The position numbers were made by a program, and so were the translations under genes. 64,000 nt of DNA, from positions 1 to 64,000 of the forward strand of contig NZ_LHPI01000035.1 of the NCBI RefSeq assembly GCF_001274785.1, written 5' to 3'. Within the stretch, counting starts at the first letter, position 1; each line of letters starts with the position of its first letter. Under the pieces are notes generated by a model. It was not told where the DNA came from. It saw nothing but the letters and a program-made list of their open reading frames with translations, and did no database searches. Source of the stretch: Vibrio hepatarius (GTDB lineage Bacteria; Pseudomonadota; Gammaproteobacteria; Enterobacterales; Vibrionaceae). Shown in pieces: positions 16,685 to 25,085 of this stretch.

Positions 16685-16702
16685 TGTGCGAGATCTCTTA
16701 CA
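16685..16702 (+). promoter_or_regulatory. VarA/UvrY(GacA)-type upstream activating box of the Csr RNA
   Basis: TGTGCGAGATCTCTTACA is an 18-bp imperfect palindrome matching the GacA/UvrY/VarA consensus TGTAAGAGATCTCTTACA at 16 of 18 positions. Its centre is about 167 bp upstream of the predicted RNA start, similar to GacA boxes of rsm genes. It is embedded in a longer CCCGTTTGT ... ACAAACGGG inverted repeat. Confidence 0.72.
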
Positions 16703-16826
16703 AACGGGTGAGCAAAAGTCTCTTTTTCACTACGACAAAGTACCCCACGAAAACATAAGTCATTGAAAATAAACAACTTAATGTATTTCTCAATAATATT
16801 TTCACTATGTAATCGTTTTCTTAGCG

Positions 16827-16854
16827 TTGCTGAAATCGAGCAAAGGCTTAATAT
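16827..16854 (+). promoter_or_regulatory. Promoter of the CsrB-family RNA
   Basis: TTGCTG (16827-16832), a 16-bp spacer and TAATAT (16849-16854). It places the RNA start near 16861. AT-rich, possibly bent DNA fills 16755-16815 between this promoter and the VarA-type box. Confidence 0.55.
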
Positions 16855-16860
16855 GAACCC

Positions 16861-17276
16861 TGTCGGAAGGATACTGACACGGAACAGGAAATTACCAAGG
16901 ATTAGGTAATCTTCAGGAAGAAGATACGGTTACTCAGGATGAGTAGTCGGCACGGATAGCAAATCGGACATTGAACGGACGCAATAGTAACTAGGATGGT
17001 TACTACTAGGGATGGGAAATGGACACCTCTGGACGAGGAAAGGAACTTATCATCAGGATGATGAAAGGGACACCGCTCAGGGAACAAGCGAAGTGAGCTA
17101 ACGAGGATTGTTAGCAGACCAGGATAGGGTCAAGGACACCGCTAGGAAGGCGATGAAAGGATTAGCTGAAGGAAGTCAGCATACTATCAAGGATTTGATG
17201 CATGGAGCACTTTTAGTAGCCGGATTGCTGCGAGTAAGACTATAACCCCGATGGGCGCAAGCCCTCGGGGTTTTTC
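16861..17276 (+). ncRNA. csrB: CsrB-family sRNA (decoy for CsrA)
   Basis: About 416 nt without a plausible gene but with roughly 29 GGA motifs by my count, many as AGGA or AGGGA in short hairpin loops (TCATCAGGATGATGA, AGTAACTAGGATGGTTACT, GTTACTCAGGATGAGTAG). This is the signature of CsrB/CsrC RNAs, which sequester the translational regulator CsrA. The end resembles E. coli CsrB (AGTAGCCGGATTGCTGCGA before the terminator). It ends in a terminator, CCCCGATGGG ... CCCTCGGGG with TTTTT. Vibrios carry several Csr RNAs under VarS/VarA; a VarA-type box lies upstream. Which paralogue (B, C or D) cannot be decided here. Confidence 0.9.
17244..17276 (+). terminator. Terminator of the CsrB-family RNA
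   Basis: ACCCCGA TGGGCGCAAGCCC TCGGGGT followed by TTTTC: a two-part stem with a GCAA-type loop and U tract. Confidence 0.85.
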
Positions 17277-17404
17277 TTTATCTGAATTTCGCCCATCTTC
17301 ATTTTTCAATAAATCTTGCCATTGCTGTTGACCTCTATTTAACTTGAGGTTTTAAAGTCATTACATCCACACCGAAAATCCACTTAAAACAAGGATGTAA
17401 AACC

Positions 17405-17833
17405 ATGAGCTATTTCCTAGAACACGCTAATCTGAGCGTTGATGATGCCCAAGCCACTGTCGATTTTTTACTCGCCGCGATCCCAACTTGGAGAGTACGT
17501 GGCGGTGGTGATTGGGATTCACCAACCGGACAAACGGTCGATTGGTATCATGTGGGTGACGACAATCAATACATCACCGTACAATCTGGCGGAAACGGCC
17601 CAGCGCAAGACTGGACGCTAAAATGGACCGGCGTCAAACATCTCGGCATCGCAGTCCCCAACTTAGAAGACGTGATTGAACGCTTACGTCAACACGGTTA
17701 CGAACTCGATCATTTAGGTGGTGAACATCCACATCGTAAAAGCGTTTACTACTTGGATGGCAATAATCTGCAATTTGAATTTGTCGAGTATCTTTCCGAG
17801 CACGCAGATGAGCGCAATGACTACACATTATAA
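17405..17833 (+). CDS. VOC-superfamily (glyoxalase/bleomycin-resistance fold) protein
   Basis: A 142-residue cytosolic protein with the paired beta-alpha-beta-beta-beta units of the vicinal oxygen chelate superfamily. Possible metal ligands are His8 (LEHANLSVDD), a His/Glu in the second half (VKHLGIAVPNLEDVIERL) and Glu near LQFEFVEYL. Such proteins may be isomerases, dioxygenases or sequestering resistance proteins; no substrate can be named. An AAGGA lies 9 nt before the ATG. It stands alone between the Csr RNA and the convergent uvrD, with a shared terminator. Confidence 0.8.
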   Translation: MSYFLEHANLSVDDAQATVDFLLAAIPTWRVRGGGDWDSPTGQTVDWYHVGDDNQYITVQSGGNGPAQDWTLKWTGVKHLGIAVPNLEDVIERLRQHGYELDHLGGEHPHRKSVYYLDGNNLQFEFVEYLSEHADERNDYTL

Positions 17834-17841
17834 ATAATAAA

Positions 17842-17868
17842 AAAGCGCTAACTCGGTTAGCGCTTTCT
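17842..17868. terminator. Bidirectional terminator between the VOC gene and uvrD
   Basis: AAAGCGCTAAC TCG GTTAGCGCTTT has a perfect 11-bp stem with A/T runs on both sides, lying between two convergent genes. Confidence 0.85.
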
Positions 17869-17876
17869 CTGTTTGG

Positions 17877-20048
17877 TTATAGCTTTTCCAGCTTGGCGTA
17901 TGCGGTCACAAGCCACTTGATGCCCTCACCGTTAAACGCGACCTGAACCCGGCTTTGTGGGCCACTACCTTCAAAGTTGATGATGGTCCCTTCACCAAAC
18001 TTAGGGTGCATCACGCGCGCTCCGAGACTAAAGCCCGTTTCGTTAAAGCTCTCTTTAACCACAGTCTGGCTAAAGCGCCCCGAGCTAGCCGGACGACTCA
18101 CCTGCGCTTTCATGCGCACTTCGTCGAGACAAGTCTCTGGTAATTCACGAATAAAGCGCGACGGTTTATGGTATTTATCCTGACCGTACAAACGGCGCAT
18201 TTCTGCATACGTGATGTAGAGTTTTTCCATCGCACGGGTCATGCCCACATAACAGAGACGGCGCTCTTCTTCCAAACGCCCTGCTTCTTCTGCAGACATT
18301 TGGCTTGGGAACATGCCTTCTTCGACACCGACCATAAACACCAACGGGAATTCCAGACCTTTCGCACTGTGCAGCGTCATCAGCTGAACTGCATCTTCAA
18401 ATTCGTCCGCCTGACCTTCGCCCGCTTCTAATGCCGCGTGGGTTAAAAACGCCGTCAGTAGCGGCATTTCATCTGCTTCTTCTGGTTTCTCAAATTGGCG
18501 CGTTGCGGTGACCAGTTCTTCCAAGTTCTCAATTCGTGCCTTGGACTTCTCGCCTTTTTCTTGCTCGTACATCGCGAACAAGCCCGAGTACTTAATCACA
18601 TGGTCGGTTTGCTCGTGCAATGGTAACTCGCAGGTGTCATCTTCCATCGCGTTAATCAGTTCGATAAAACGACCCAATGCGCTTGCTGCTCGGCCAGCCA
18701 ACACTTTGTCTTCCAACAAGCGCAAACTCGCCTGCCACATGGTGCTGCCTTGGTCGCGCGCAGCAAAACGGATCGTTTCCAGCGTCTTGTCACCAAGACC
18801 ACGCGTCGGTGTATTCACAATACGCTCAAACGCCGCGTCATCGTTGCGGTTCGACATCAAACGCAGATAACCCAGCGCGTCGCGGATCTCTTGGCGTTCG
18901 AAGAATCGCATCCCGCCGTAAATTCGATAAGGCAAACCCGCTTGGATTAACGCTTCTTCCAATACACGTGACTGGGCGTTATTGCGGTATAGCATCGCGG
19001 CATCGTTCAGCGCTCCGCCTTTCTCCTGCCACTCTTTAATCTTGTTCACCGCAAAGCGGGCTTCATCCAACTCGTTGTACGCCGAGTAGACTGAGATAGG
19101 CTCACCTTCTGCGCCTTCAGTCCAGAGCTCTTTACCCATGCGTTCGGTGTTATTGGCGATCAACGCGTTCGACGCTTCGAGAATCGTCTTCGTTGAACGG
19201 TAGTTTTGCTCCAAACGGATGGTGTTTACACTCGGGAACTCTTGAGTGAATTTTTCGATATTCTCGATTTTCGCCCCGCGCCAACCGTATATTGACTGGT
19301 CATCGTCACCAACGATCATTACGTGCGAATCTGGGCCTGCCATCATTCGAAGCCAAGCGTATTGGATGTTGTTGGTATCTTGGAATTCGTCAACCAAGAT
19401 ATGCTTAAAGCGTGCTTGGTAATGTTCGCGAATGTGCTTTTTATCGCGCAATAACTCGTGTGTTCTCAGCAAGATCTCAGCAAAGTCGACCAATCCCGCA
19501 CGGTCACACGCTTCTTGGTAAGCGCTGTACAGCTGCAGATAAGTCTTGGTCACCGGATCGTGATAAGCGTCGATATGGCTTGGGCGCAAACCTTCATCTT
19601 TTTTACCGTTGATCCACCATGCGACCTGACGCGCTGGCCACTGCTTATCATCGAGATTCTGCGCCTTGATCAAACGCTTAAGCAAGCGCTGCTGATCATC
19701 GGTATCGATGATTTGGAAATCTTCCGGCAGCTTGGCATCCAGATAATGCGCGCGAAGAATACGGTGACAAATGCCATGGAACGTACCGTTCCACATCCCA
19801 GAAGCGCTGCCCATCATCAACTCTTCAATACGACCACGCATCTCTGCCGCCGCTTTGTTGGTGAACGTCACCGACATAATCGAAAACGGTGAAGCTTGTT
19901 CAACCGACATCAACCAAGCGATACGGTGTACAAGCACTCGCGTTTTACCACTGCCTGCGCCAGCAAGGACAAGTAGGTTTTCTAGTGGGGCGGCAACGGC
20001 TTCACGCTGCTTGTCATTGAGACCGTCGAGAAGTAATGAAGGATCCAT
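17877..20048 (-). CDS. uvrD: DNA helicase II UvrD
   Basis: A 723-residue SF1A 3'-5' helicase for nucleotide-excision and mismatch repair. Motifs: Q-motif region LNDKQREAVAAP, Walker A AGAGSGKT (near 29-36), TFTNKAAAEM, DEFQDTN (Walker B), GDDDQSIYGWRGA, LEQNYRST, QLMTLHSAKGLEFP and YVGMTRA. The C-terminus has the Tudor-like domain (LGARVMHPKFGEGTIINFEGSG) known to bind RNA polymerase. Length matches E. coli UvrD (720). It is transcribed alone and an SOS box overlaps its promoter. Confidence 0.97.
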   Translation of the reverse strand: MDPSLLLDGLNDKQREAVAAPLENLLVLAGAGSGKTRVLVHRIAWLMSVEQASPFSIMSVTFTNKAAAEMRGRIEELMMGSASGMWNGTFHGICHRILRAHYLDAKLPEDFQIIDTDDQQRLLKRLIKAQNLDDKQWPARQVAWWINGKKDEGLRPSHIDAYHDPVTKTYLQLYSAYQEACDRAGLVDFAEILLRTHELLRDKKHIREHYQARFKHILVDEFQDTNNIQYAWLRMMAGPDSHVMIVGDDDQSIYGWRGAKIENIEKFTQEFPSVNTIRLEQNYRSTKTILEASNALIANNTERMGKELWTEGAEGEPISVYSAYNELDEARFAVNKIKEWQEKGGALNDAAMLYRNNAQSRVLEEALIQAGLPYRIYGGMRFFERQEIRDALGYLRLMSNRNDDAAFERIVNTPTRGLGDKTLETIRFAARDQGSTMWQASLRLLEDKVLAGRAASALGRFIELINAMEDDTCELPLHEQTDHVIKYSGLFAMYEQEKGEKSKARIENLEELVTATRQFEKPEEADEMPLLTAFLTHAALEAGEGQADEFEDAVQLMTLHSAKGLEFPLVFMVGVEEGMFPSQMSAEEAGRLEEERRLCYVGMTRAMEKLYITYAEMRRLYGQDKYHKPSRFIRELPETCLDEVRMKAQVSRPASSGRFSQTVVKESFNETGFSLGARVMHPKFGEGTIINFEGSGPQSRVQVAFNGEGIKWLVTAYAKLEKL

Positions 20049-20062
20049 TCTGAGCTCAGCTA

Positions 20063-20092
20063 CTGGTTATCTATACATGAAAATCGATTATA
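20063..20092 (-). promoter_or_regulatory. LexA (SOS) box and promoter of uvrD
   Basis: Minus strand ATGTATAGATAACCAG (20063-20078) differs at three positions from the E. coli uvrD SOS box CTGTATATATACCCAG. A TATAAT -10 lies just upstream at 20087-20092, so LexA would cover the start point. The first half-site has A in place of the consensus C, so binding may be moderate. Confidence 0.6.
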
Positions 20093-20250
20093 ACCTAAAC
20101 ACCGATGCCATTTCAGGGGAAAAGCGAGAAAAAATTCAACGAATATTTTCAACGACTTATCAAGCACTTAAATAAAACCCATCAATAATTTACGTATTTA
20201 TCATTAATTGACTGAAAGTTTTTTTATCGCGCTTCTTTCTTTTTGAATAA

Positions 20251-20291
20251 GCAAGCTGGTTAAAAACCATACATAACGCTTAACCACTTGC
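20251..20291. repeat. Inverted repeat upstream of the bufferin operon
   Basis: Left arm GCAAG-CT-GGTTAA (20251-20263) and right arm TTAACC-A-CTTGC (20280-20291) form an interrupted palindrome, 57 bp before the bufA start codon. It could be an operator or a leader hairpin. No regulator gene is adjacent. Confidence 0.5.
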
Positions 20292-20347
20292 GTAGCTATA
20301 AAAGCTATTTAACTAGGAAAAAAGAAATAAAGTCAGAGGAAACTACT

Positions 20348-20608
20348 ATGAAAAAGTCAAATCTTGCCGTTACTGCTGCTGTTACAGGTCTACTTGCATT
20401 AGGTGGCACCATGCTCACTGCCACTCACGCAGTCGCTGCTGAGAAAGAAAAATGCTACGGCGTTGCCAAAGCAGGTAAAAACGATTGTGCAACCAAAACC
20501 GGTTCTTGTGCAGGCACTGCGAAAAACGACAGCCAAACAGACGCTTTCGTTGTAGTACCAAAAGGACTTTGTGACAAGCTTGCTGGCGGTAGTACCCAGT
20601 CTTCTTAA
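20348..20608 (+). CDS. bufA: Bufferin precursor BufA (DUF2282, copper-binding RiPP)
   Basis: An 86-residue precursor peptide. A long signal peptide (residues 1-30, ending THAVA) is followed by a core with exactly four Cys: C36, C47, C54 and C75, in the family pattern KCYGVAKAGKNDC ... SCAGTAKND ... VPKGLCDKLAGG. In bufferins the MNIO enzyme converts core cysteines to thiooxazole groups and the exported product binds copper in the periplasm. The ATG at 20348, preceded by AGAGGAAACTACT, is chosen because it gives a normal signal peptide; an earlier in-frame start at 20288 would not. It is the first gene of bufABC-doxX. Confidence 0.9.
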   Translation: MKKSNLAVTAAVTGLLALGGTMLTATHAVAAEKEKCYGVAKAGKNDCATKTGSCAGTAKNDSQTDAFVVVPKGLCDKLAGGSTQSS

Positions 20609-20713
20609 TCGTTTTGCCATTGCAAGCCGATCGTATGGCGACCGAGCATCATTAGGTCGCCATTTTTCTTACTCTTCTTGCTCAACACTTTATCGTAAAG
20701 TAAGGACTCGCCC

Positions 20714-21574
20714 GTGACTGACAAGCACTATCACCCTTATACCGGCGTTGGACTGCGCTCACCACATCTGGATTATTTTTCCACCCAGAAACCACAACTT
20801 GGCTGGTTAGAAATCCACAGCGAGAACTACTTTCAACCGTATTCAACCGCCCGTCAGACCTTGCGCCGTTTAGCCGACGATTATCAAATCAGTTGTCATG
20901 GCATCGGCTTATCGCTGGGAAGTGTCGAGAGACCGAATCAAAACCACCTTAAACAACTCAAACATCTTGTGGATGAACTGCAGCCGTTTTTGGTCTCTGA
21001 CCATTTAAGCTGGAGTGAGAATGGCGGCTACTATTTTAATGACCTTTTGCCGCTACCCTACACCGAAGAGGCTTTAGAGGTATTTTGTCGTAATGTCGAC
21101 GAGGTACAAAATTATCTGCAGCGTCCGATGCTGATAGAAAACCCGTCGAGCTATCTTAAGTTTAACCATTCGACGATTTCAGAATGGGAATTCCTCAGCG
21201 AAGTGCAGCGACGCACAGAGTGCCGACTGTTGCTCGACCTCAACAACGTTTACGTTTCGGCGTTTAACCACGGTTTTGACACCGAGACCTACCTCAGCGC
21301 TATTCCAGCAGACGCGGTCGATGAAATTCACTTGGCTGGATTTACCATCAAGCAGTTAGAACAAAGTGAAATTTGGATTGATACCCACAGTAAACCAGTT
21401 TGTGACGAAGTGTGGCAGTTGTTTGATGCTTGGCTGGCACAACACGGAGCGCGCCATACCCTGATCGAATGGGATTTAGATATTCCCGCTCCCGAAATCT
21501 TATTGGCAGAAGCCGACAAAGCTAGTCAACGATTGACGAGTTGGTGTGATAGCGACGGGAGGAAAGCGTCATGA
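20714..21574 (+). CDS. bufB: Bufferin maturase BufB (DUF692 / MNIO family)
   Basis: A 286-residue TIM-barrel enzyme of the multinuclear non-haem iron oxidative (MNIO, DUF692) family. It oxidatively modifies cysteines in BufA in the cytosol before export. Likely metal ligands are His62 (CHGIGLS), His97 (SDHLSW), Glu142 (IENP), Asp175 (LLLDLNN), His206 (IHLAG), Asp223/His225 (WIDTH) and Glu252 (IEWD). The start is GTG at 20714 with AAGGA eight bases upstream. The stop overlaps bufC by 4 nt. The intergenic space from bufA is 105 bp and has an imperfect GGCGACC/GGTCGCC hairpin that may lower downstream expression relative to the peptide. Confidence 0.92.
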   Translation: MTDKHYHPYTGVGLRSPHLDYFSTQKPQLGWLEIHSENYFQPYSTARQTLRRLADDYQISCHGIGLSLGSVERPNQNHLKQLKHLVDELQPFLVSDHLSWSENGGYYFNDLLPLPYTEEALEVFCRNVDEVQNYLQRPMLIENPSSYLKFNHSTISEWEFLSEVQRRTECRLLLDLNNVYVSAFNHGFDTETYLSAIPADAVDEIHLAGFTIKQLEQSEIWIDTHSKPVCDEVWQLFDAWLAQHGARHTLIEWDLDIPAPEILLAEADKASQRLTSWCDSDGRKAS

Positions 21575-22347
21575 GCTTATCTCTCGCGATTCTGCAAAAC
21601 CGATTTTCTGCCGCGCTGCACTATGACGCAACAGGCGAAGAGTGCGACGTCACCAGTGATGTATTTAGCGCTGACGAACGCATGCAGATCTATCGTAACA
21701 ACTTCATCATCGGTTTGAGCGAAGTGCTACAAGCAGGCTACCCAATGGTATTGGCGTTGGTTGGTGATGAATGTTTCGACCAGCTCGCACGACAACATGT
21801 ATTGAACAACCCTCTCACCTCTGGCGATGTCAGTCATTATGGTGAACACTTTGCGCAAACTCTCGAGCATTTCCCTGCCGTGCTTGAGGCCGCGCCTTAT
21901 CTCAAAGCGGTGGCCGAATTTGAGTGGCAGATTGACTTGGCCCAGCAACACCACGACAGCATGAGTTTACAAGAAGCGTCGATGCCGCTGGCATTGCTTC
22001 ATGACCTACCCGCAGAAAAGCACCCGCTCGTCCGCTTGCACCTTCAACCGGGCGTCTTACCTTTTGCTGCCAAGTTTGCGGTGTTTTCACTCCAACGCGC
22101 TATCGAGAACCATCAGTTTGAGGGATTAGACCTCAACCAAGCCGAATGTGGCGTGGTTTGTCACTTAGCAAGCGAAGATATGGTCGAAGAAGAAAGCTGG
22201 AGCTTGGCTTTGACCGACGAGCAGTTTCAATTGCTGCAAGCGATCGAGAACGGAGCTCGTTTGGGGGACATCCCTGCCGAGCACTTAGCGCAGCTGAACT
22301 TTTTACTCGAACACCGTCTACTGGCGGGCTTTTCACTTATGGATTAA
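21571..22347 (+). CDS. bufC: Bufferin partner protein BufC (DUF2063)
   Basis: A 258-residue protein with the DUF2063 (HvfC/BufC) N-terminal domain, containing MQIYRNNFIIGLSEVLQAGYPMVLALVGDECF (residues about 39-70 in outline) and LEAAPYLKAVAEFEWQ. In DUF692 pathways this partner binds the precursor and delivers it to the maturase, comparable to a RiPP recognition element. It overlaps bufB by ATGA, so the two products are made together. No membrane segment or signal peptide. Confidence 0.9.
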   Translation: MSLSLAILQNRFSAALHYDATGEECDVTSDVFSADERMQIYRNNFIIGLSEVLQAGYPMVLALVGDECFDQLARQHVLNNPLTSGDVSHYGEHFAQTLEHFPAVLEAAPYLKAVAEFEWQIDLAQQHHDSMSLQEASMPLALLHDLPAEKHPLVRLHLQPGVLPFAAKFAVFSLQRAIENHQFEGLDLNQAECGVVCHLASEDMVEEESWSLALTDEQFQLLQAIENGARLGDIPAEHLAQLNFLLEHRLLAGFSLMD

Positions 22348-22357
22348 GGAGCCAACT

Positions 22358-22813
22358 ATGTCGACTGCCATCAAGAACACCATTGCCCGCTACGACTCGC
22401 TGATTGGCAAAGCTCAAACCCTTTTTGTTCCCTTGTTGCTACTGTTTTGCCGCTTATGGGTCGCTTATGTGTTTTTTAATTCTGGACTGACGAAGATCGC
22501 CACTTGGGATAGCACGCTGTTTTTGTTTGAGTATGAATACCAAGTGCCGCTGTTACCTTGGCAGCTCGCCGCTTATCTCGGTACTGCCGCTGAGTTAGTC
22601 TTACCCATCTTTGTCGCTTTGGGATTATTGACCCGCCCTATGAGCGCGATTTTATTCGTCTTCAATATCATCGCGGTAGTGTCATACCCGCTGCTATGGG
22701 AGCGCGGATTCCATGACCACCAGCTTTGGGGGTTGATGATGTTAGTGGTGATTGTCTGGGGAGCTGGACCTTTCTCTATCGATCATCTGTTGAAAAAACG
22801 CCTCACGCGTTAA
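22358..22813 (+). CDS. DoxX-family membrane protein of the bufferin operon
   Basis: A 151-residue inner-membrane protein with four hydrophobic helices (about 22-40, 70-90, 95-112, 122-140) and the DoxX pattern WVAYVFFNSGLTKI near residue 33. DoxX proteins commonly end bufferin and related MNIO operons; the role may be respiratory or redox but is unknown. It starts 10 nt after bufC with AAGGAG upstream and is followed by a terminator. Confidence 0.87.
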   Translation: MSTAIKNTIARYDSLIGKAQTLFVPLLLLFCRLWVAYVFFNSGLTKIATWDSTLFLFEYEYQVPLLPWQLAAYLGTAAELVLPIFVALGLLTRPMSAILFVFNIIAVVSYPLLWERGFHDHQLWGLMMLVVIVWGAGPFSIDHLLKKRLTR

Positions 22814-22835
22814 CCCTACCAACGATGAGATAAAA

Positions 22836-22869
22836 CAATGCCCTCGATATTGAGGGCATTGCTATTTTG
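22836..22869. terminator. Terminator between the bufferin operon and prlC
   Basis: CAATGCCCTC GATATT GAGGGCATTG has a 10-bp stem, with GCTATTTTG on the plus side. Both convergent units can use it. Confidence 0.75.
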
Positions 22870-22879
22870 TTTATCGGTG

Positions 22880-24922
22880 TTAGGCGCTGATACCAGCGTG
22901 ACGCAGCAAAGCGTCGATTTGTGGTTCGCGACCACGGAAGCGCTTGAACAACTCCATCGGCTCTTCACTGCCACCCATTTCCAGGATGTTATTGAGGAAG
23001 CTCTTGCCGGTTTCTGCGTTGAAAATGCCTTCTTCTTCAAAGCGAGAGAACGCATCTGAAGACAGCACTTCTGCCCACAAGTAGCTGTAGTAACCCGCGC
23101 TGTAACCACCAGCAAAAATGTGGCTAAAGCTGTGAGAGAAACGATTCCACTCTAGGCTTGGCAATACCGCCACTTTTGACTTCACTTCCGCCAGCGTTTC
23201 CAGTACTCGCGGACCGACTTCTGGGTCGAACTCGGTGTGCAGGGTAAAGTCAAACAGACCGAACTCAAGCTGACGCAAAATAAACATCGCCGACTGGAAG
23301 TTCTTCGCCGCTAGCATCTTGTCTAGCATCTCTTTTGGTAACGGCTCACCTGTTTCGTAATGGCCCGAGATAAACGCCAGCGCGTCTTCTTCCCAACACC
23401 AGTTCTCAAGGAATTGACTTGGTAGCTCCACCGCATCCCATGGAACACCGTTAATGCCCGAGACAGAACCAGTCTCAACTTGAGTCAACATATGGTGGAT
23501 ACCGTGACCAAATTCGTGGAACAGCGTCACCACTTCGTCGTGGGTGAATAACGCAGGTTTGTCGCCAACCGGACGGTTGAAGTTACAGGTTAGGTACGCA
23601 ACCGGTGACTGCAGTTCGCCATCAGCATTGATGCGGCGCACACGACATTCGTCCATCCACGCGCCGCCACGTTTGTGTTCACGGGCGTAGAGGTCTAGGT
23701 AGAAGCTACCGCGCAATTTGCCGTCCGCGTCAAAGATATCGAAGAAGCGCACCGATTCATGCCAAGTATCAACGCCTTCACGTTCTTTGACCGACATACC
23801 AAACACGCGCTTCAAGACTTCAAACAAACCACTGACGACTTTCGCTTCTGGGAAGTAAGGGCGTAGCTCTTCGTCTGAAATCTGGAACAGCTTCTGCTTT
23901 TGCTTTTCGCTGTAGTAGGCGATGTCCCATAGGTTGAGTTCTTCAACGCCGCATTCGCTCTTGGCAAACTGACGCAACTCTTCTACTTCGCGCTCACCTT
24001 GCGGTTTTGCTTTGCTTGCCAAGTCATTTAGGAAGCTCAATACCTGAGACGGGCTTTCTGCCATCTTGGTCGCGAGTGACTTTTCACTGAAGGTGTTAAA
24101 ACCGAGCATACGCGCGATTTCATGGCGCAGTTTCAATTGCTCGTTGATGATTTCGCTGTTGTCCCACTCACCAGCATTCGGACCACGGTCAGAGGCACGC
24201 GTCACATACGCTTCGTATAGCTCTTTACGCAGCTCTTGGTTGTCACAGTAAGTCATGACTGGAAGGTAAGACGGGATATCAAGCGTTAGTAAATAGCCGT
24301 CCAGCTCTTTAGCTTCCGCAGCGGCTTTTGCTGCTGCCAGCGCCGATTCTGGCATACCTGCCAACTCTTTTTCATCGCGAATGTGCTTGGTCCAACCCAT
24401 GGTCGCGTCCAGCACGTTATTTGAGAACTTAGAGCCTAGCTCCGACATACGCTTGCTGATTTCACCGTAGCGATGCTGCTGGTCAGCCGGTAAGCCGATG
24501 CCAGACAATTCAAAGTCACGCAGCGCATCAGTGATGGTTTTCTTTTGCGCCTGAGAGAGCGACTCGTAAGACTTATCCGCTTTCAGCGCTTTGTACGCTT
24601 CAAACAAGCCCTTATGTTGTCCAACCCAAGTGCCGTATTCTGACAACAGTGGCAGACAGCTTTCGTACGCTTCACGTAGCTCGTCGCTGTTCACTACCGA
24701 GTTCATATGACTCACCGGTGACCAAATACGGCTTAGACGGTCATCTACCTCTTCGATTGGGGCAACCAAGTTTTCCCAGCTTGGCGACGTGTTGCCTTCT
24801 AGCACTTGCTCAATCTTAGCGCGACAGTCGGCAATCGCCTGCTCTACCGCTGGTTTTACGTGCTCGGGTTTAATCTGAGAAAACGGCGGCAGGTCCGTAA
24901 AAGTCAGTAGTGGGTTAGACAT
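22880..24922 (-). CDS. prlC: Oligopeptidase A (M3 metallopeptidase)
   Basis: A 680-residue cytosolic zinc peptidase that degrades short peptides, including cleaved signal peptides. The zinc site HEFGHGIHH (HExxH, near residue 469) is followed by the third ligand in the LPSQFLENWCWEEDAL region. The length equals E. coli PrlC (680). The next gene upstream, rlmJ, is divergent over a gap of 163 bp; the prlC-rlmJ-gor grouping is that of E. coli. Confidence 0.96.
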   Translation of the reverse strand: MSNPLLTFTDLPPFSQIKPEHVKPAVEQAIADCRAKIEQVLEGNTSPSWENLVAPIEEVDDRLSRIWSPVSHMNSVVNSDELREAYESCLPLLSEYGTWVGQHKGLFEAYKALKADKSYESLSQAQKKTITDALRDFELSGIGLPADQQHRYGEISKRMSELGSKFSNNVLDATMGWTKHIRDEKELAGMPESALAAAKAAAEAKELDGYLLTLDIPSYLPVMTYCDNQELRKELYEAYVTRASDRGPNAGEWDNSEIINEQLKLRHEIARMLGFNTFSEKSLATKMAESPSQVLSFLNDLASKAKPQGEREVEELRQFAKSECGVEELNLWDIAYYSEKQKQKLFQISDEELRPYFPEAKVVSGLFEVLKRVFGMSVKEREGVDTWHESVRFFDIFDADGKLRGSFYLDLYAREHKRGGAWMDECRVRRINADGELQSPVAYLTCNFNRPVGDKPALFTHDEVVTLFHEFGHGIHHMLTQVETGSVSGINGVPWDAVELPSQFLENWCWEEDALAFISGHYETGEPLPKEMLDKMLAAKNFQSAMFILRQLEFGLFDFTLHTEFDPEVGPRVLETLAEVKSKVAVLPSLEWNRFSHSFSHIFAGGYSAGYYSYLWAEVLSSDAFSRFEEEGIFNAETGKSFLNNILEMGGSEEPMELFKRFRGREPQIDALLRHAGISA

Positions 24923-25085
24923 ATAAGATTCCTTTTGATTCAGTGAGGTATCCTAGCGATCCTCGCTGTTATGAATTATTCATCTTAGATAGTAAATATA
25001 GGTAGGTTCAGCAATTTTCAATAGTAACGTATACTAAGGTCCAATTATTCATAATGCTCCTCGCACCGATTCTGAGAGAAATATT

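Noticed and set aside
16902..17087. 61-codon minus-strand ORF
   Set aside because: It lies antisense to the GGA-rich CsrB-family RNA, has no ribosome site and no recognisable protein features.
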